From contig NZ_CP100351.1 in NCBI RefSeq assembly GCF_024204645.1, forward strand, positions 3,188,001-3,252,000: DNA of 64,000 bases, written 5' to 3'. Below, piece by piece: positions 24,792 through 34,374 of this stretch (position 1 is its first letter; the number at the start of each line of letters is the position of its first letter). The stretch comes from Desulfomicrobium sp. ZS1. GTDB lineage: Bacteria; Desulfobacterota; Desulfovibrionia; Desulfovibrionales; Desulfomicrobiaceae. Below the pieces are notes generated by a model. It did not search any database, was not told the origin of the DNA, and saw nothing but the letters and a program-made list of their open reading frames with translations. Position numbers and translations under genes: made by a program.

Positions 24792-25813
24792 GCCTGCCTC
24801 GTCCGGTACCAGTTATCCATGAACTGGCGATAGGCGCCGCTCTGCACTTCGTCAAGCCAGGCCTCGTTGGCCTTGTACCAGGCCAGGGTGCGGGCCATGC
24901 CATCCTCGAAAGAATGCTGCGGGGTCCAGCCCAGATCCGCCGTGGAGCGCGCAAAGGCCATGGCATAACGGCGATCATGACCGGGCCGGTCGGTGACATG
25001 GGTGATGAGGTCTTCGCTTTTGCCCGTCAGCCGCAGGATGAGGCGCACCACCTCCAGGTTCGTGCGTTCGGCGTCCCCGCCAAAATTGTAGACCGCGCCG
25101 GGCTGGCCTTTGAAAAGCGTGGCTTCCACGCCCCGGCAGTGGTCCATGACGTAAATCCAGTCCCGAACGTTCTGCCCGTCGCCGTAAACGGGGATGGGCT
25201 CGCCCCGGGAGGCCTTCAGATAGACCAGGGGAATGAGTTTTTCCGGAAACTGGTAGGGACCGTAGTTGTTGGAGCAGCGGGTGACCATGACGGGCATCCC
25301 GTAGGTGTGGAAATAGGCCCGGGCCAGCAGATCCGAGGAGGCCTTGGACGCCGAGTACGGGGAATTGGGCGCCAGGGGGGTGTCTTCGGTGAACTGCCCG
25401 GTGGGCCCGAGGGTGCCGTAGACTTCGTCGGTGGAGATGTGCACGAAACGCGGAATTTCAGCCCGCCTGGCGGCCTCCAGAAGATTCTGCGTGCCCAGCA
25501 CGTTGGTCGTGACAAAGGGGAACGGGTCGCTTATGGAGCGGTCCACATGCGATTCGGCCGCGAAATTGAGCACCGCATCGAAGACAAAGCGCTTCATGAG
25601 CTCCGGCACGAGCTCCTGGTCGCAGATGTCGCCGTGCACGAAATGATAGCGGCGCCCCAGATGCAGCGCCTCCTCCTCGGCCAGATTGCGGCGGTTGCCC
25701 GCATAGGTCAGCTTGTCGAGGTTAACGATGACCACATCCTCGTGAGTGGCAAGCATGTGCTGAATGAAATTGGAGCCGATGAAGCCGCAGCCTCCGGTGA
25801 CAAGCAGATGCAT
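24788..25813 (-). CDS. rfbB: dTDP-glucose 4,6-dehydratase
   Basis: A 341-residue extended short-chain dehydrogenase (RmlB). The NAD loop is GGCGFIGSNF at residues 7-16; STDEVYG contains the catalytic residues, and YSASKASSD contains the YxxxK pair. It makes dTDP-4-keto-6-deoxyglucose for rhamnose in surface polysaccharide. A good AGGAG precedes the ATG at 25813. It is the first gene of the five-gene minus-strand operon and diverges from trmL. Confidence 0.95.
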   Translation of the reverse strand: MHLLVTGGCGFIGSNFIQHMLATHEDVVIVNLDKLTYAGNRRNLAEEEALHLGRRYHFVHGDICDQELVPELMKRFVFDAVLNFAAESHVDRSISDPFPFVTTNVLGTQNLLEAARRAEIPRFVHISTDEVYGTLGPTGQFTEDTPLAPNSPYSASKASSDLLARAYFHTYGMPVMVTRCSNNYGPYQFPEKLIPLVYLKASRGEPIPVYGDGQNVRDWIYVMDHCRGVEATLFKGQPGAVYNFGGDAERTNLEVVRLILRLTGKSEDLITHVTDRPGHDRRYAMAFARSTADLGWTPQHSFEDGMARTLAWYKANEAWLDEVQSGAYRQFMDNWYRTRQA

Positions 25814-25937
25814 GAATTCTCCTGACTTCGCGGTCCTTGACGGAAGCGGGTTTGAAAGCCAAAAATGGGTGACGCGCCGGCAGGGCTTGCCCGAATCGGG
25901 CCGTGCCTACCCAAAAAATACGCAAAGAGAATCAAAG

Positions 25938-26414
25938 ATGCAAATCGCCCTTTACGAGCCTGAAATTCCCCCCAACACCGGGACCATCGCCCGGCTCTGC
26001 GCCGCCTCCACCACCCGCCTGAATCTGATCGAACCCCTGGGCTTCAGCCTGGACGACAAATACCTCAAAAGGGCGGGGCTCGACTACTGGCCGCACGTGG
26101 ACAAGCGGATCTGGCCGTCCTGGGCCGCCTTTCTTGCGGGCCGCGATCCGGGCCGACTGGTTTTCACCAGCGCGCGCCAGGGGGTAGCCTACCACCGGTT
26201 TTCCTTCAGGGCCGACGACATCATCGTGCTCGGCCCGGAGACCCGGGGCCTGCCCCCGGAAGTACTCCATGACGCGCAGGATCTGATCCGCATCCCCATC
26301 TGGGGAAAAGTCAGAAGCGTCAACCTGGCCAATGCCGCAGCCGTGCTTCTCTACGAGGCCTATCGTCAGACCGGGGAACTGGACCTGCGCGAGGGCCAGC
26401 CCGCCGCCCCCTAA
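25938..26414 (+). CDS. trmL: tRNA (cytidine/uridine-34-2'-O)-methyltransferase
   Basis: A 158-residue SPOUT enzyme that 2'-O-methylates the wobble base of tRNA-Leu species. Motifs: YEPEIPPNTGTIARLCA at the N-terminus, VLGPETRGLP and IPIWGKVRSVNLANAAAV at the knot. The start at 25938 matches the family N-terminus exactly; the frame is open upstream. The ribosome site is weak. cbiB follows 15 bases later. Confidence 0.92.
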   Translation: MQIALYEPEIPPNTGTIARLCAASTTRLNLIEPLGFSLDDKYLKRAGLDYWPHVDKRIWPSWAAFLAGRDPGRLVFTSARQGVAYHRFSFRADDIIVLGPETRGLPPEVLHDAQDLIRIPIWGKVRSVNLANAAAVLLYEAYRQTGELDLREGQPAAP

Positions 26415-26429
26415 CCCCCGGAGACGCGC

Positions 26430-27401
26430 ATGTCCGACACGCTCTACAGTCTGCCGCTGAACCTGTCACTCTTCGTCTTCCTGCTGGGCTGCGTGGCCCT
26501 GGACCTGCTCTTTGGCGATCCCCGCGACTGGCCGCACCCTGTGCGGCTCATCGGCAAAATACTGGCGCGTCTTGAGGGCTGGACAACATCTTTTTTTCTT
26601 GGACCGCGCATAGGCGGAGCCCTGAGCGTCGCCGCCGTGGCCGCGGGCAGCGCGGCCGTGGTCCTTCTGCTGACCGGCCTGCCCCTGGTGGGAGAGATCC
26701 TGGCCCTGTACCTTGGCTATGCGGGGCTGGCCCTGGGCTGTCTGCTGCGGGAAACGAACACCGTACTGGCCCTGCTCGAAGACGGGCGGCTGGCGGCGGC
26801 CCGCGCCCATCTGGCCGGGCTGGTCAGCAGGGACACGGAAGACATGACCGAGGACGAAGTCTGCCGCGCCCTGGGCGAGACCCTGGCCGAAAATTTCAAT
26901 GACGGATTCGTGGCCCCCCTCTTCTGGCTCTGCCTGCTGGGGCCCGCCGCGTTGTGGGCCTACAAGGCCGTGAGCACCGTGGACTCCATGTGGGGGTACC
27001 GCACGCCGCGTTTCGAGAAGATCGGCAAGGCCGGGGCGCGGGCCGACGACATCCTGGCCTGGATGCCCGCCCGCCTGGCCGCCATCTCCATCTGGGCCAC
27101 GGGCTGGATGCTGCTGCGCCCCGCCGCCTGGGAACGCATCGCGCGCGATGCCCGGAGTATGGACAGCCCCAATGCGGGCTGGCCCATGAGCGCCGCCGCC
27201 CATGTGGCAGGCGTGAGCATGGGCGGCCCGACCCGTTATTTCGGAGAGATCAAGGACAAGCCGTTCCTCGGGCCGCTCGGTGTGACCTGGTCCCCGCGGC
27301 GCGTTCGCGGCATGCTGCGCGCGCTGCTGCCGGCCGCGCTGCTGTGTACCCTGGTCCTGACCATCGCGGGAAGCTCTTTGAGCTGGTGGAACCTCGGCTG
27401 A
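26430..27401 (+). CDS. cbiB: Adenosylcobinamide-phosphate synthase
   Basis: A 323-residue membrane enzyme (CobD/CbiB) that attaches aminopropanol phosphate to adenosylcobyric acid in cobalamin synthesis. LLFGDPRDWPHPVRLIG at the N-terminus is the family signature; NDGFVAPLFW and VDSMWGYR follow in order. Several hydrophobic segments are present. No other cobalamin genes lie nearby. Confidence 0.92.
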   Translation: MSDTLYSLPLNLSLFVFLLGCVALDLLFGDPRDWPHPVRLIGKILARLEGWTTSFFLGPRIGGALSVAAVAAGSAAVVLLLTGLPLVGEILALYLGYAGLALGCLLRETNTVLALLEDGRLAAARAHLAGLVSRDTEDMTEDEVCRALGETLAENFNDGFVAPLFWLCLLGPAALWAYKAVSTVDSMWGYRTPRFEKIGKAGARADDILAWMPARLAAISIWATGWMLLRPAAWERIARDARSMDSPNAGWPMSAAAHVAGVSMGGPTRYFGEIKDKPFLGPLGVTWSPRRVRGMLRALLPAALLCTLVLTIAGSSLSWWNLG

Positions 27402-27426
27402 AACGAAACGCGCTCAACACCGATCA

Positions 27427-27486
27427 ATCTCCGGATTTCAAATCTCAAATCTCCGGATTTCAAATTTCAAATCTCAAATTTGAGAT
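27427..27486. repeat. Short direct repeat plus 16-bp palindrome
   Basis: A 17-bp unit (ATCTCCGGATTTCAAAT) occurs at 27427-27443 and again at 27449-27465. It is followed by a perfect 16-bp palindrome, ATCTCAAATTTGAGAT, at 27471-27486. The stop codon and last residues of the minus-strand methyltransferase lie inside the palindrome. The array is between two convergent genes. AT-rich units of this kind resemble a small intergenic repeat. Confidence 0.7.
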
Positions 27487-28337
27487 CTGTTCGCTTCCCA
27501 TCTTCCCCATGTGCCGCTGGGCAGGTCCAGAACCTCCTGCCCGCCATGCAGCAGCATTTCCCCGCAGGCCAGAGTTCCCTTTCCGAAAGTCTGCTCCAGC
27601 AGGTTCCTGAGCACGATGGGCGAAAAACCCGGCGTGTGCGAGGTCAGGATGACGAAAAGCGGCGTGTCGCTTAAAACCTGACGGACCAGGTCCAGGGTCT
27701 CCTGCACGTTCTTTTCGACCTTGTAGAGTTCTCCGCGCTTGCCCCGCCCGAAAGATGGAGGGTCCAGCAGCACGCAGTCGTACTTGCGCCCGCGCCGCAC
27801 CTCGCGCTTCAAGAACGCGCTCACATCGTCGACAATGAAGCGGGTTCCCGAATCCTCAAGGCCGTTCAGGGCGGCGTTGCCGCGTGCCCACTCGACCATC
27901 CCCTTGGACGCGTCGAGATGGCAGCACTGCGCCCCGGCCAGGGCAGCAGCCAAGGTCGCGCCGCCGGAATAGGCGAAGAGATTGAGGAAGCGCGGGGCCT
28001 CCCCGTGCGCGGCCGCGCCCTGGCGCACAGCGCCGGCGATCCATTGCCACAGATCAAGGGTCTCCGGAAAAATGCCCAAATGGCCAAAATCCGTGGTCGA
28101 AAGGCGCATGCGCACCCCGCGCACGGTCACGATCCATTCCTCGGGCAGACGCGCCCTCCCGTGCCAGTTCAGCCCGTCCTTGCGGTCGAAGGTGGCGCTG
28201 GCGGATTCCCAGAGCTCGGGCTGCGAGGGTTCCCATACGGCCTGGGCGCAGGGGCGGGCCAGGATGACGGTACCGAATCGTTCCAGTTTTTGTCCGTTGC
28301 CGCTGTCGAGAAGTTCGTAATCGTCCTGTATCTGCAT
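27474..28337 (-). CDS. Class I SAM-dependent methyltransferase, RlmI/RlmL-like
   Basis: A 287-residue methyltransferase. The SAM loop is [16 protein letters not shown], with the [13 protein letters not shown] acidic motif and the catalytic-type [10 protein letters not shown] stretch typical of rRNA m5C/m2G-type enzymes. It lacks a PUA or THUMP domain, so the exact target is not assigned. I chose the ATG at 28337 because GGAG stands six bases upstream. It lies just after the tRNA-Val terminator. Its last codons come from the repeat at 27471-27486. Confidence 0.8.
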   Translation of the reverse strand: MQIQDDYELLDSGNGQKLERFGTVILARPCAQAVWEPSQPELWESASATFDRKDGLNWHGRARLPEEWIVTVRGVRMRLSTTDFGHLGIFPETLDLWQWIAGAVRQGAAAHGEAPRFLNLFAYSGGATLAAALAGAQCCHLDASKGMVEWARGNAALNGLEDSGTRFIVDDVSAFLKREVRRGRKYDCVLLDPPSFGRGKRGELYKVEKNVQETLDLVRQVLSDTPLFVILTSHTPGFSPIVLRNLLEQTFGKGTLACGEMLLHGGQEVLDLPSGTWGRWEANRSQI

Positions 28338-28354
28338 GGGATGCTCCATAAGCG

Positions 28355-28389
28355 AAAAAACCCTTCCGGGCGGCTGCCTGAAAGGGTTT
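28355..28389 (-). terminator. Intrinsic terminator of tRNA-Val
   Basis: On the minus strand AAACCCTTTC pairs (one mismatch) with GGAAGGGTTT, followed by six T residues. It begins 11 bases after the tRNA CCA end and ends 17 bases before the methyltransferase start. Confidence 0.85.
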
Positions 28390-28399
28390 GTGCGGTCGG

Positions 28400-28475
28400 T
28401 GGTGGGCGATACAGGATTTGAACCTGTGACTTCCACCGTGTGAAGGTGGCACTCTCACCGCTGAGTTAATCGCCC
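28400..28475 (-). tRNA. tRNA-Val (anticodon CAC)
   Basis: A complete 76-base cloverleaf on the minus strand. The acceptor stem is GGGCGAT with ATCGCCC, and the discriminator A is followed by an encoded CCA. The anticodon stem CCACC/GGTGG carries the loop TTCACAC, giving anticodon CAC for GUG valine codons. The T arm is ACAGG TTCAAAT CCTGT. A promoter lies directly upstream and a terminator directly downstream, so it is its own transcription unit. Confidence 0.97.
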
Positions 28476-28485
28476 CGAGGAGATG

Positions 28486-28515
28486 CGTTTAGCTCCGCCC
28501 CCCGTGTCATGTCAA
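28486..28515 (-). promoter_or_regulatory. Promoter of tRNA-Val
   Basis: On the minus strand a consensus TTGACA (28510-28515) is followed after 18 bases by TAAACG (28486-28491). The -10 box ends 10 bases before the tRNA 5' end at 28475, as expected for a short tRNA leader. The -10 match is only partial. Confidence 0.6.
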
Positions 28516-28544
28516 GATATTACCGCCGCCTGGCGCAGCCGGGA

Positions 28545-29075
28545 TCACAGATTTTTCTGCAGCTCCAGAAAGGCGTGCCGTCCGGGACCGAAACAGCGGT
28601 CACCGCTCATTCCCGTGACCTGCATGAAACCGAGCCTGATCCAGAACCGCAGGGCATTCCAATTCTTAAGCCCCACTCCCACCCGCACGCGGGTCATGGG
28701 CCCGGGACGCAGCATGGCCTCCAGGCTCAGATAGGCCTCTCGGCCCAGGCCGATGCCCTGAAATTCGGCGCTCAGGAAAAGTTCCCCAACATAGGCGACA
28801 TCGCCTTTGGGGTAACCGGTGTACAGGCTCATAAGCCCGATGATGTCGCTGGCCATGGGTTCGCGCAAAATGAGATTATGCAGGGAGGACCTGCACCCTC
28901 GCGGCGGCAGGTTCTGGTGCTCGACAAAGCGACGGGCCAGGACGGGCGGATCGTTTTCGCGGTCCAGAAGCAGCAGCAGCTCCCTGTTTCCGGCATAAAC
29001 AGTCTCGATTTCCGGGGTTTCGGCCCCGGTTACGGGCTGGGCGAGGATGCGTGCGCTACGGAATGAATACGGCAT
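28545..29075 (-). CDS. GNAT family N-acetyltransferase
   Basis: A 176-residue protein with the GNAT acetyl-CoA loop FQGIGLGREAYLSLE at about residues 103-117, preceded by the strand VAYVGELFLSAE and followed by NALRFWIRLGF. The acceptor substrate is unknown. Its first ATG directly abuts the T tract of an intrinsic terminator (29076-29098), leaving no room for a ribosome-binding site. The start may therefore be different, or the mRNA may be translated in an unusual way. Confidence 0.7.
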   Translation of the reverse strand: MPYSFRSARILAQPVTGAETPEIETVYAGNRELLLLLDRENDPPVLARRFVEHQNLPPRGCRSSLHNLILREPMASDIIGLMSLYTGYPKGDVAYVGELFLSAEFQGIGLGREAYLSLEAMLRPGPMTRVRVGVGLKNWNALRFWIRLGFMQVTGMSGDRCFGPGRHAFLELQKNL

Positions 29076-29098
29076 AAAAAAGGCGGCGCGTGGCCGCC
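29076..29098 (-). terminator. Intrinsic terminator after proC
   Basis: On the minus strand GGCGGC, loop CACGC, GCCGCC, then six T residues. It starts one base after the proC stop codon, and its T tract touches the ATG of the next gene at 29075. Confidence 0.85.
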
Positions 29099-29890
29099 CT
29101 AGCCTGCAAGTTCCTTGCTGCGTCTGGCGGCGGCCAGAACCGCCTGGCCAAGCGCGAATTTGAAGCGGTGCTCGTCCAGAACGTTGAGTCCCGCGATGGT
29201 CGTCCCCCCGGGGGAGGTGACCATTTCTTTTAAAAGCGTCGGGTGGGCGCCCTCGGCCTCGGCCATGAGCGCCGACCCGGAGACCAGCCCCGCGACCATG
29301 CTGGTGGCCTGGGCCCGGGTCAACCCCAGGGTCACGCCCGCGTCGATCAGCCCTTCCATGAAGGCATAGACATAGGCGGGTCCGGAACCGATGAGGCCCG
29401 TGTAGGCGTCGAAGAGTTTTTCCGGCAGCACATGGGCCTGACCGATGGAGGAAAAAACATCCAGCATGGTCTGCCTGCGACCCTCATCCAGCAGCGCGTG
29501 GTCGAAGCACAGAGCATAAACGCCCTTGCCGACCATGGCCGGAGTGTTGGGCATGACGCGTACCACGGGGCATGCTTTCCCGGACCATTCGACCAGCTGG
29601 TCCAGAGTGACGCCGGCAGCGATGGAGACAAGACAGGTTTCGGGTCCAAGGGCCGAGGCCAGGCCGGTCAGCACCGGGCGCATGACCTGCGGCTTGACGG
29701 CCAGCAGAACATAGTCCGAATTATCGACCAGCTCGTGGACAGTGGCATGAATGGTCATGATGTCCGTATTCTTGCGACACATGCCCTCACTCGGATCGAA
29801 TCCGTGCAGGGCGAACGCGCCGCCCGAGGCCAGCCCGCGAGCGATGGCTCCGCCCATGTTCCCAAGACCGATGAACCCGAATCTTTTCAT
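29099..29890 (-). CDS. proC: Pyrroline-5-carboxylate reductase
   Basis: A 263-residue enzyme for the last step of proline synthesis. The NAD(P) loop is FIGLGNMGGAIARGL at residues 5-19, with VLLAVKPQ and RVMPNTPAMVGKG in the middle. The C-terminal helical domain contains GSGPAYVYAFMEGLIDAG and the conserved TSPGGTT. The start shares one base with the ndk stop (TAATG), so the two are translationally coupled. Confidence 0.95.
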   Translation of the reverse strand: MKRFGFIGLGNMGGAIARGLASGGAFALHGFDPSEGMCRKNTDIMTIHATVHELVDNSDYVLLAVKPQVMRPVLTGLASALGPETCLVSIAAGVTLDQLVEWSGKACPVVRVMPNTPAMVGKGVYALCFDHALLDEGRRQTMLDVFSSIGQAHVLPEKLFDAYTGLIGSGPAYVYAFMEGLIDAGVTLGLTRAQATSMVAGLVSGSALMAEAEGAHPTLLKEMVTSPGGTTIAGLNVLDEHRFKFALGQAVLAAARRSKELAG

Positions 29891-30306
29891 TATCCTACCA
29901 ACTCCAATGCGTTGAAGAAGTATGCGATTTCGACCGCTGCGGTATCCTGACCGTCGGAACCGTGGCAGGAGTTCTTTTCGATGTCCAGCGCGTATTTCTT
30001 GCGGATGGTGCCTTCGGCGGCGTTGTCCTTGTTGGTCGCGCCCATCAGATCACGGTATTTCTGCACGGCGTTGTCGCCTTCCAGGCACATGACCACGCAG
30101 GGGCCGGAGCACATGTATTCGACAAGACTGCCGAAAAAGGGACGCTCGCTGTGCACGGCATAGAAGCCTTCGGCCTGGGATCTGGTCAACTGGATCATTT
30201 TCATGCCTTTGATGCGCAGTCCCGCGCTCTGGATCATGGCCATGATCTCGCCCTGCAGGTTGCGGGCGACGGCGTCGGGTTTGATGATGGAGAAAGTGCG
30301 TTCCAT
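29890..30306 (-). CDS. ndk: Nucleoside diphosphate kinase
   Basis: A 138-residue enzyme that equilibrates nucleoside tri- and diphosphates. The phosphorylated histidine is H115 in NSCHGSD, and the N-terminus [15 protein letters not shown] is typical. AGGAG precedes the ATG with a good spacing. It heads a two-gene unit with proC and diverges from the GAF-domain gene. Confidence 0.96.
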   Translation of the reverse strand: MERTFSIIKPDAVARNLQGEIMAMIQSAGLRIKGMKMIQLTRSQAEGFYAVHSERPFFGSLVEYMCSGPCVVMCLEGDNAVQKYRDLMGATNKDNAAEGTIRKKYALDIEKNSCHGSDGQDTAAVEIAYFFNALELVG

Positions 30307-30384
30307 AAATACTCCTGTAAAAGATTTTGGGGCCTCGTATCCTCTGCATATGGAAAACTCAATACTTCCGCAGAAAATGCCGGA

Positions 30385-30413
30385 TTGTTTGATTATTCAA
30401 TTCATAATATTAT
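30385..30413 (+). promoter_or_regulatory. Possible promoter of the GAF-gap unit
   Basis: TTGTTT (30385-30390), 17 bases, TATTAT (30408-30413). It lies in an AT-rich stretch about 83 bases before the GAF gene start. Not consensus at -35. Confidence 0.4.
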
Positions 30414-30495
30414 TTCGGAAGTGAAAATGTATTGTTCTCTTGCGCCGTTGTCATGTATGCCTTTCGCCAAGTCTAAGACAGGAAAGGAGGAAATC

Positions 30496-31056
30496 ATGAG
30501 CAAAAAACGCCTCTATGAAATTATTTACGAAGTCAGCCGGACCGTGAACTCAAGCCTTGACCCGAGCGAGGTTTTAAGCCGCATCGCGGAGCAGGTAACC
30601 CGGGCCATGGGCGTCAAGGGATGTTTCATCCGGCTCCTCGATCGCAGCGGCAATGTCCTGAAACCGGCGGCCTATTTTGGTCTCAGCGAACGCTACGCCA
30701 AAAAGGGCGTGGTCGAAGTGGCCAAGAGCGGGCTGGACCGCGAAGCGTTTACCGGCAAGGTGGTCCAGATTGCCGATGCGGGCTCCGACCCGCGCTTTCA
30801 GTACGGCGGCGAAGCGACCAAGGAAGGGCTGGTGTCCGTGCTGGTGGCTCCCCTGTTCGTGGAAGGCAGCCGCCCCATTGGGGTGCTCAGGGTTTACACG
30901 GGAGAGCGCCGCGAATTTGATGAAGAGGAGATCGGCTTTTTGCAGGCCATCGCCAACATTTCGGCCATCGCCATCGAAAACGCGCGCATGCACCAGACCT
31001 TGAAGCGCCAGATGGAACTCATAAACGCATACGACTACCAGGTTTTTGAAGACTAG
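30496..31056 (+). CDS. GAF domain protein
   Basis: A 186-residue protein made almost entirely of one GAF domain (about residues 15-170): [16 protein letters not shown] at the start, [19 protein letters not shown] near the middle and [18 protein letters not shown] at the end. No output domain is attached, so it is probably a ligand-sensing partner of another protein. It has a strong AAAGGAGG site. It lies ten bases upstream of gap, which suggests cotranscription and perhaps a link to central carbon metabolism; this last point is inference. Confidence 0.82.
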   Translation: MSKKRLYEIIYEVSRTVNSSLDPSEVLSRIAEQVTRAMGVKGCFIRLLDRSGNVLKPAAYFGLSERYAKKGVVEVAKSGLDREAFTGKVVQIADAGSDPRFQYGGEATKEGLVSVLVAPLFVEGSRPIGVLRVYTGERREFDEEEIGFLQAIANISAIAIENARMHQTLKRQMELINAYDYQVFED

Positions 31057-31066
31057 GGAGCATCTT

Positions 31067-32086
31067 ATGGAAAAAACACGAATTGGAATAAACGGCTTCG
31101 GCCGCATCGGCCGGCAGGTGCTCAAAACCATCTGGCAGCGCCACCGCGACACCCTGGAAGTCGTGGCCATCAACGACCTCTTCGATACCCGGACCAACGC
31201 CCATCTGCTGCGTCACGACACCTCCTACGGACATTTCGAACCCACGGTTACCGCCGACGACGACACCATCCGGGTGGGCGGCGAATGGGAAGTGAAGAGC
31301 TTCTCCCAGCGCGACCCCAAACTCATTCCCTGGAAATCGTGCGGCGTGGACATCGTCATCGAATCCACGGGCATCTTCCGCACCGGCCCGACAGCCGGCC
31401 AGCACCTGGAGAGCGGGGCCAAGAAGGTCATCATCACCGCGCCATCCAAGGACGAGGACCTGACCGTGGTCATCGGAGTGAACGAGGACAAGTACGACCC
31501 GGCCATCCATCACATCGTCTCCAACGCCTCCTGCACCACCAACTGTCTGGCTCCGGCGGTCAAGATCATGCACGCCAAATTCGGCGTGGCCAAAGGCGTG
31601 CTGACCACGGTCCACGCCTACACCAACGACCAGCGCATCCTCGATCTCCCGCACAAGGATCTGCGCCGGGCCCGGGCCGCCGCCTGCAACATGATCCCGA
31701 CCTCCACGGGCGCGGCCAAGGCCGTGGCCAAAGTCATCCCCGAGATGGCCGGACGCTTTGACGGTTATTCGGTACGCGTACCCGTGCCTGCGGTGTCCCT
31801 GGTGGATTTCGTGGCAGTGCTCGAACGCGATGCCACCGCCGAGGAGCTTAAAACCGCGTTCAAGGATGCCGCCGCCGGCGAACTCAAAGGGATACTGGGG
31901 TACGCCGAAGAGCCCCTGGTCTCCTCCGACTTCATCGCGGACCCGCATTCGGGCGTGGTGGATGCGGATTTCACCACGGTCCAGGCCGGAAACCTGGCCA
32001 AGGTGCTGATCTGGTACGACAACGAATGGGGATATTCCTGCCGCGTGGCCGACCTGGCCCATCTCATGGCACAAAAGGGCCTTTGA
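31067..32086 (+). CDS. gap: Glyceraldehyde-3-phosphate dehydrogenase, type I
   Basis: A 339-residue NAD-dependent glycolytic enzyme. The N-terminal [10 protein letters not shown] binds NAD, the catalytic cysteine is C156 in [12 protein letters not shown], and [11 protein letters not shown] is near the C-terminus. The start at 31067 has GGGAG six bases upstream. A terminator follows the stop. Confidence 0.95.
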   Translation: MEKTRIGINGFGRIGRQVLKTIWQRHRDTLEVVAINDLFDTRTNAHLLRHDTSYGHFEPTVTADDDTIRVGGEWEVKSFSQRDPKLIPWKSCGVDIVIESTGIFRTGPTAGQHLESGAKKVIITAPSKDEDLTVVIGVNEDKYDPAIHHIVSNASCTTNCLAPAVKIMHAKFGVAKGVLTTVHAYTNDQRILDLPHKDLRRARAAACNMIPTSTGAAKAVAKVIPEMAGRFDGYSVRVPVPAVSLVDFVAVLERDATAEELKTAFKDAAAGELKGILGYAEEPLVSSDFIADPHSGVVDADFTTVQAGNLAKVLIWYDNEWGYSCRVADLAHLMAQKGL

Positions 32087-32115
32087 TCCACCCAGGGCAT
32101 CTTCATCTGAACTGA

Positions 32116-32148
32116 AGCCTCTGCCGACATGCACGGCAGGGGCTTTTT
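32116..32148 (+). terminator. Intrinsic terminator of gap
   Basis: AGCCTCTGCCG pairs with CGGCAGGGGCT (one T-G pair), followed by five T residues. Confidence 0.85.
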
Positions 32149-32329
32149 CGCGCGCCGCCCACCACGCCCGTTCCTGCCCCCGGAATACTCCCGGCAGACC
32201 CGCCGTCTTTGGCCCCGCAGGCATCAGCGTCTAAAAAAAATGCCCCTCAGCCCTTTACAAGCAATTTTTAGGCGTTAATTTGTGCCCGATTTTTACATAA
32301 TTATTTCAATTACCGCAGAGGAGACCACA

Positions 32330-34237
<1,908 letters not shown>

Positions 34238-34295
34238 GTACCGACCACGACAAGCATTGGCTTGACACGGCAATTTGCCGGTCCCTATACTCCAC

Positions 34296-34327
34296 GCCTG
34301 GCCCTTGACGGGGCCAGGCTTTTTTTT
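34296..34327 (+). terminator. Intrinsic terminator of dnaK
   Basis: GCCTGGCCC and GGGCCAGGC form a strong GC stem around a short loop, followed by eight T residues. Confidence 0.92.
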
Positions 34328-34374
34328 ATTCAACCGGGACACTCCCGTCAGACCATCGTCAGGCTCCATACCTT

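Noticed and set aside
32149-32329. CIRCE box or heat-shock sigma promoter before dnaK
   Set aside because: I looked for the TTAGCACTC inverted repeat and for CTTGAA/CCCCAT boxes; neither is present. A weak TTTACA-N16-TAATTT match is too poor to list.
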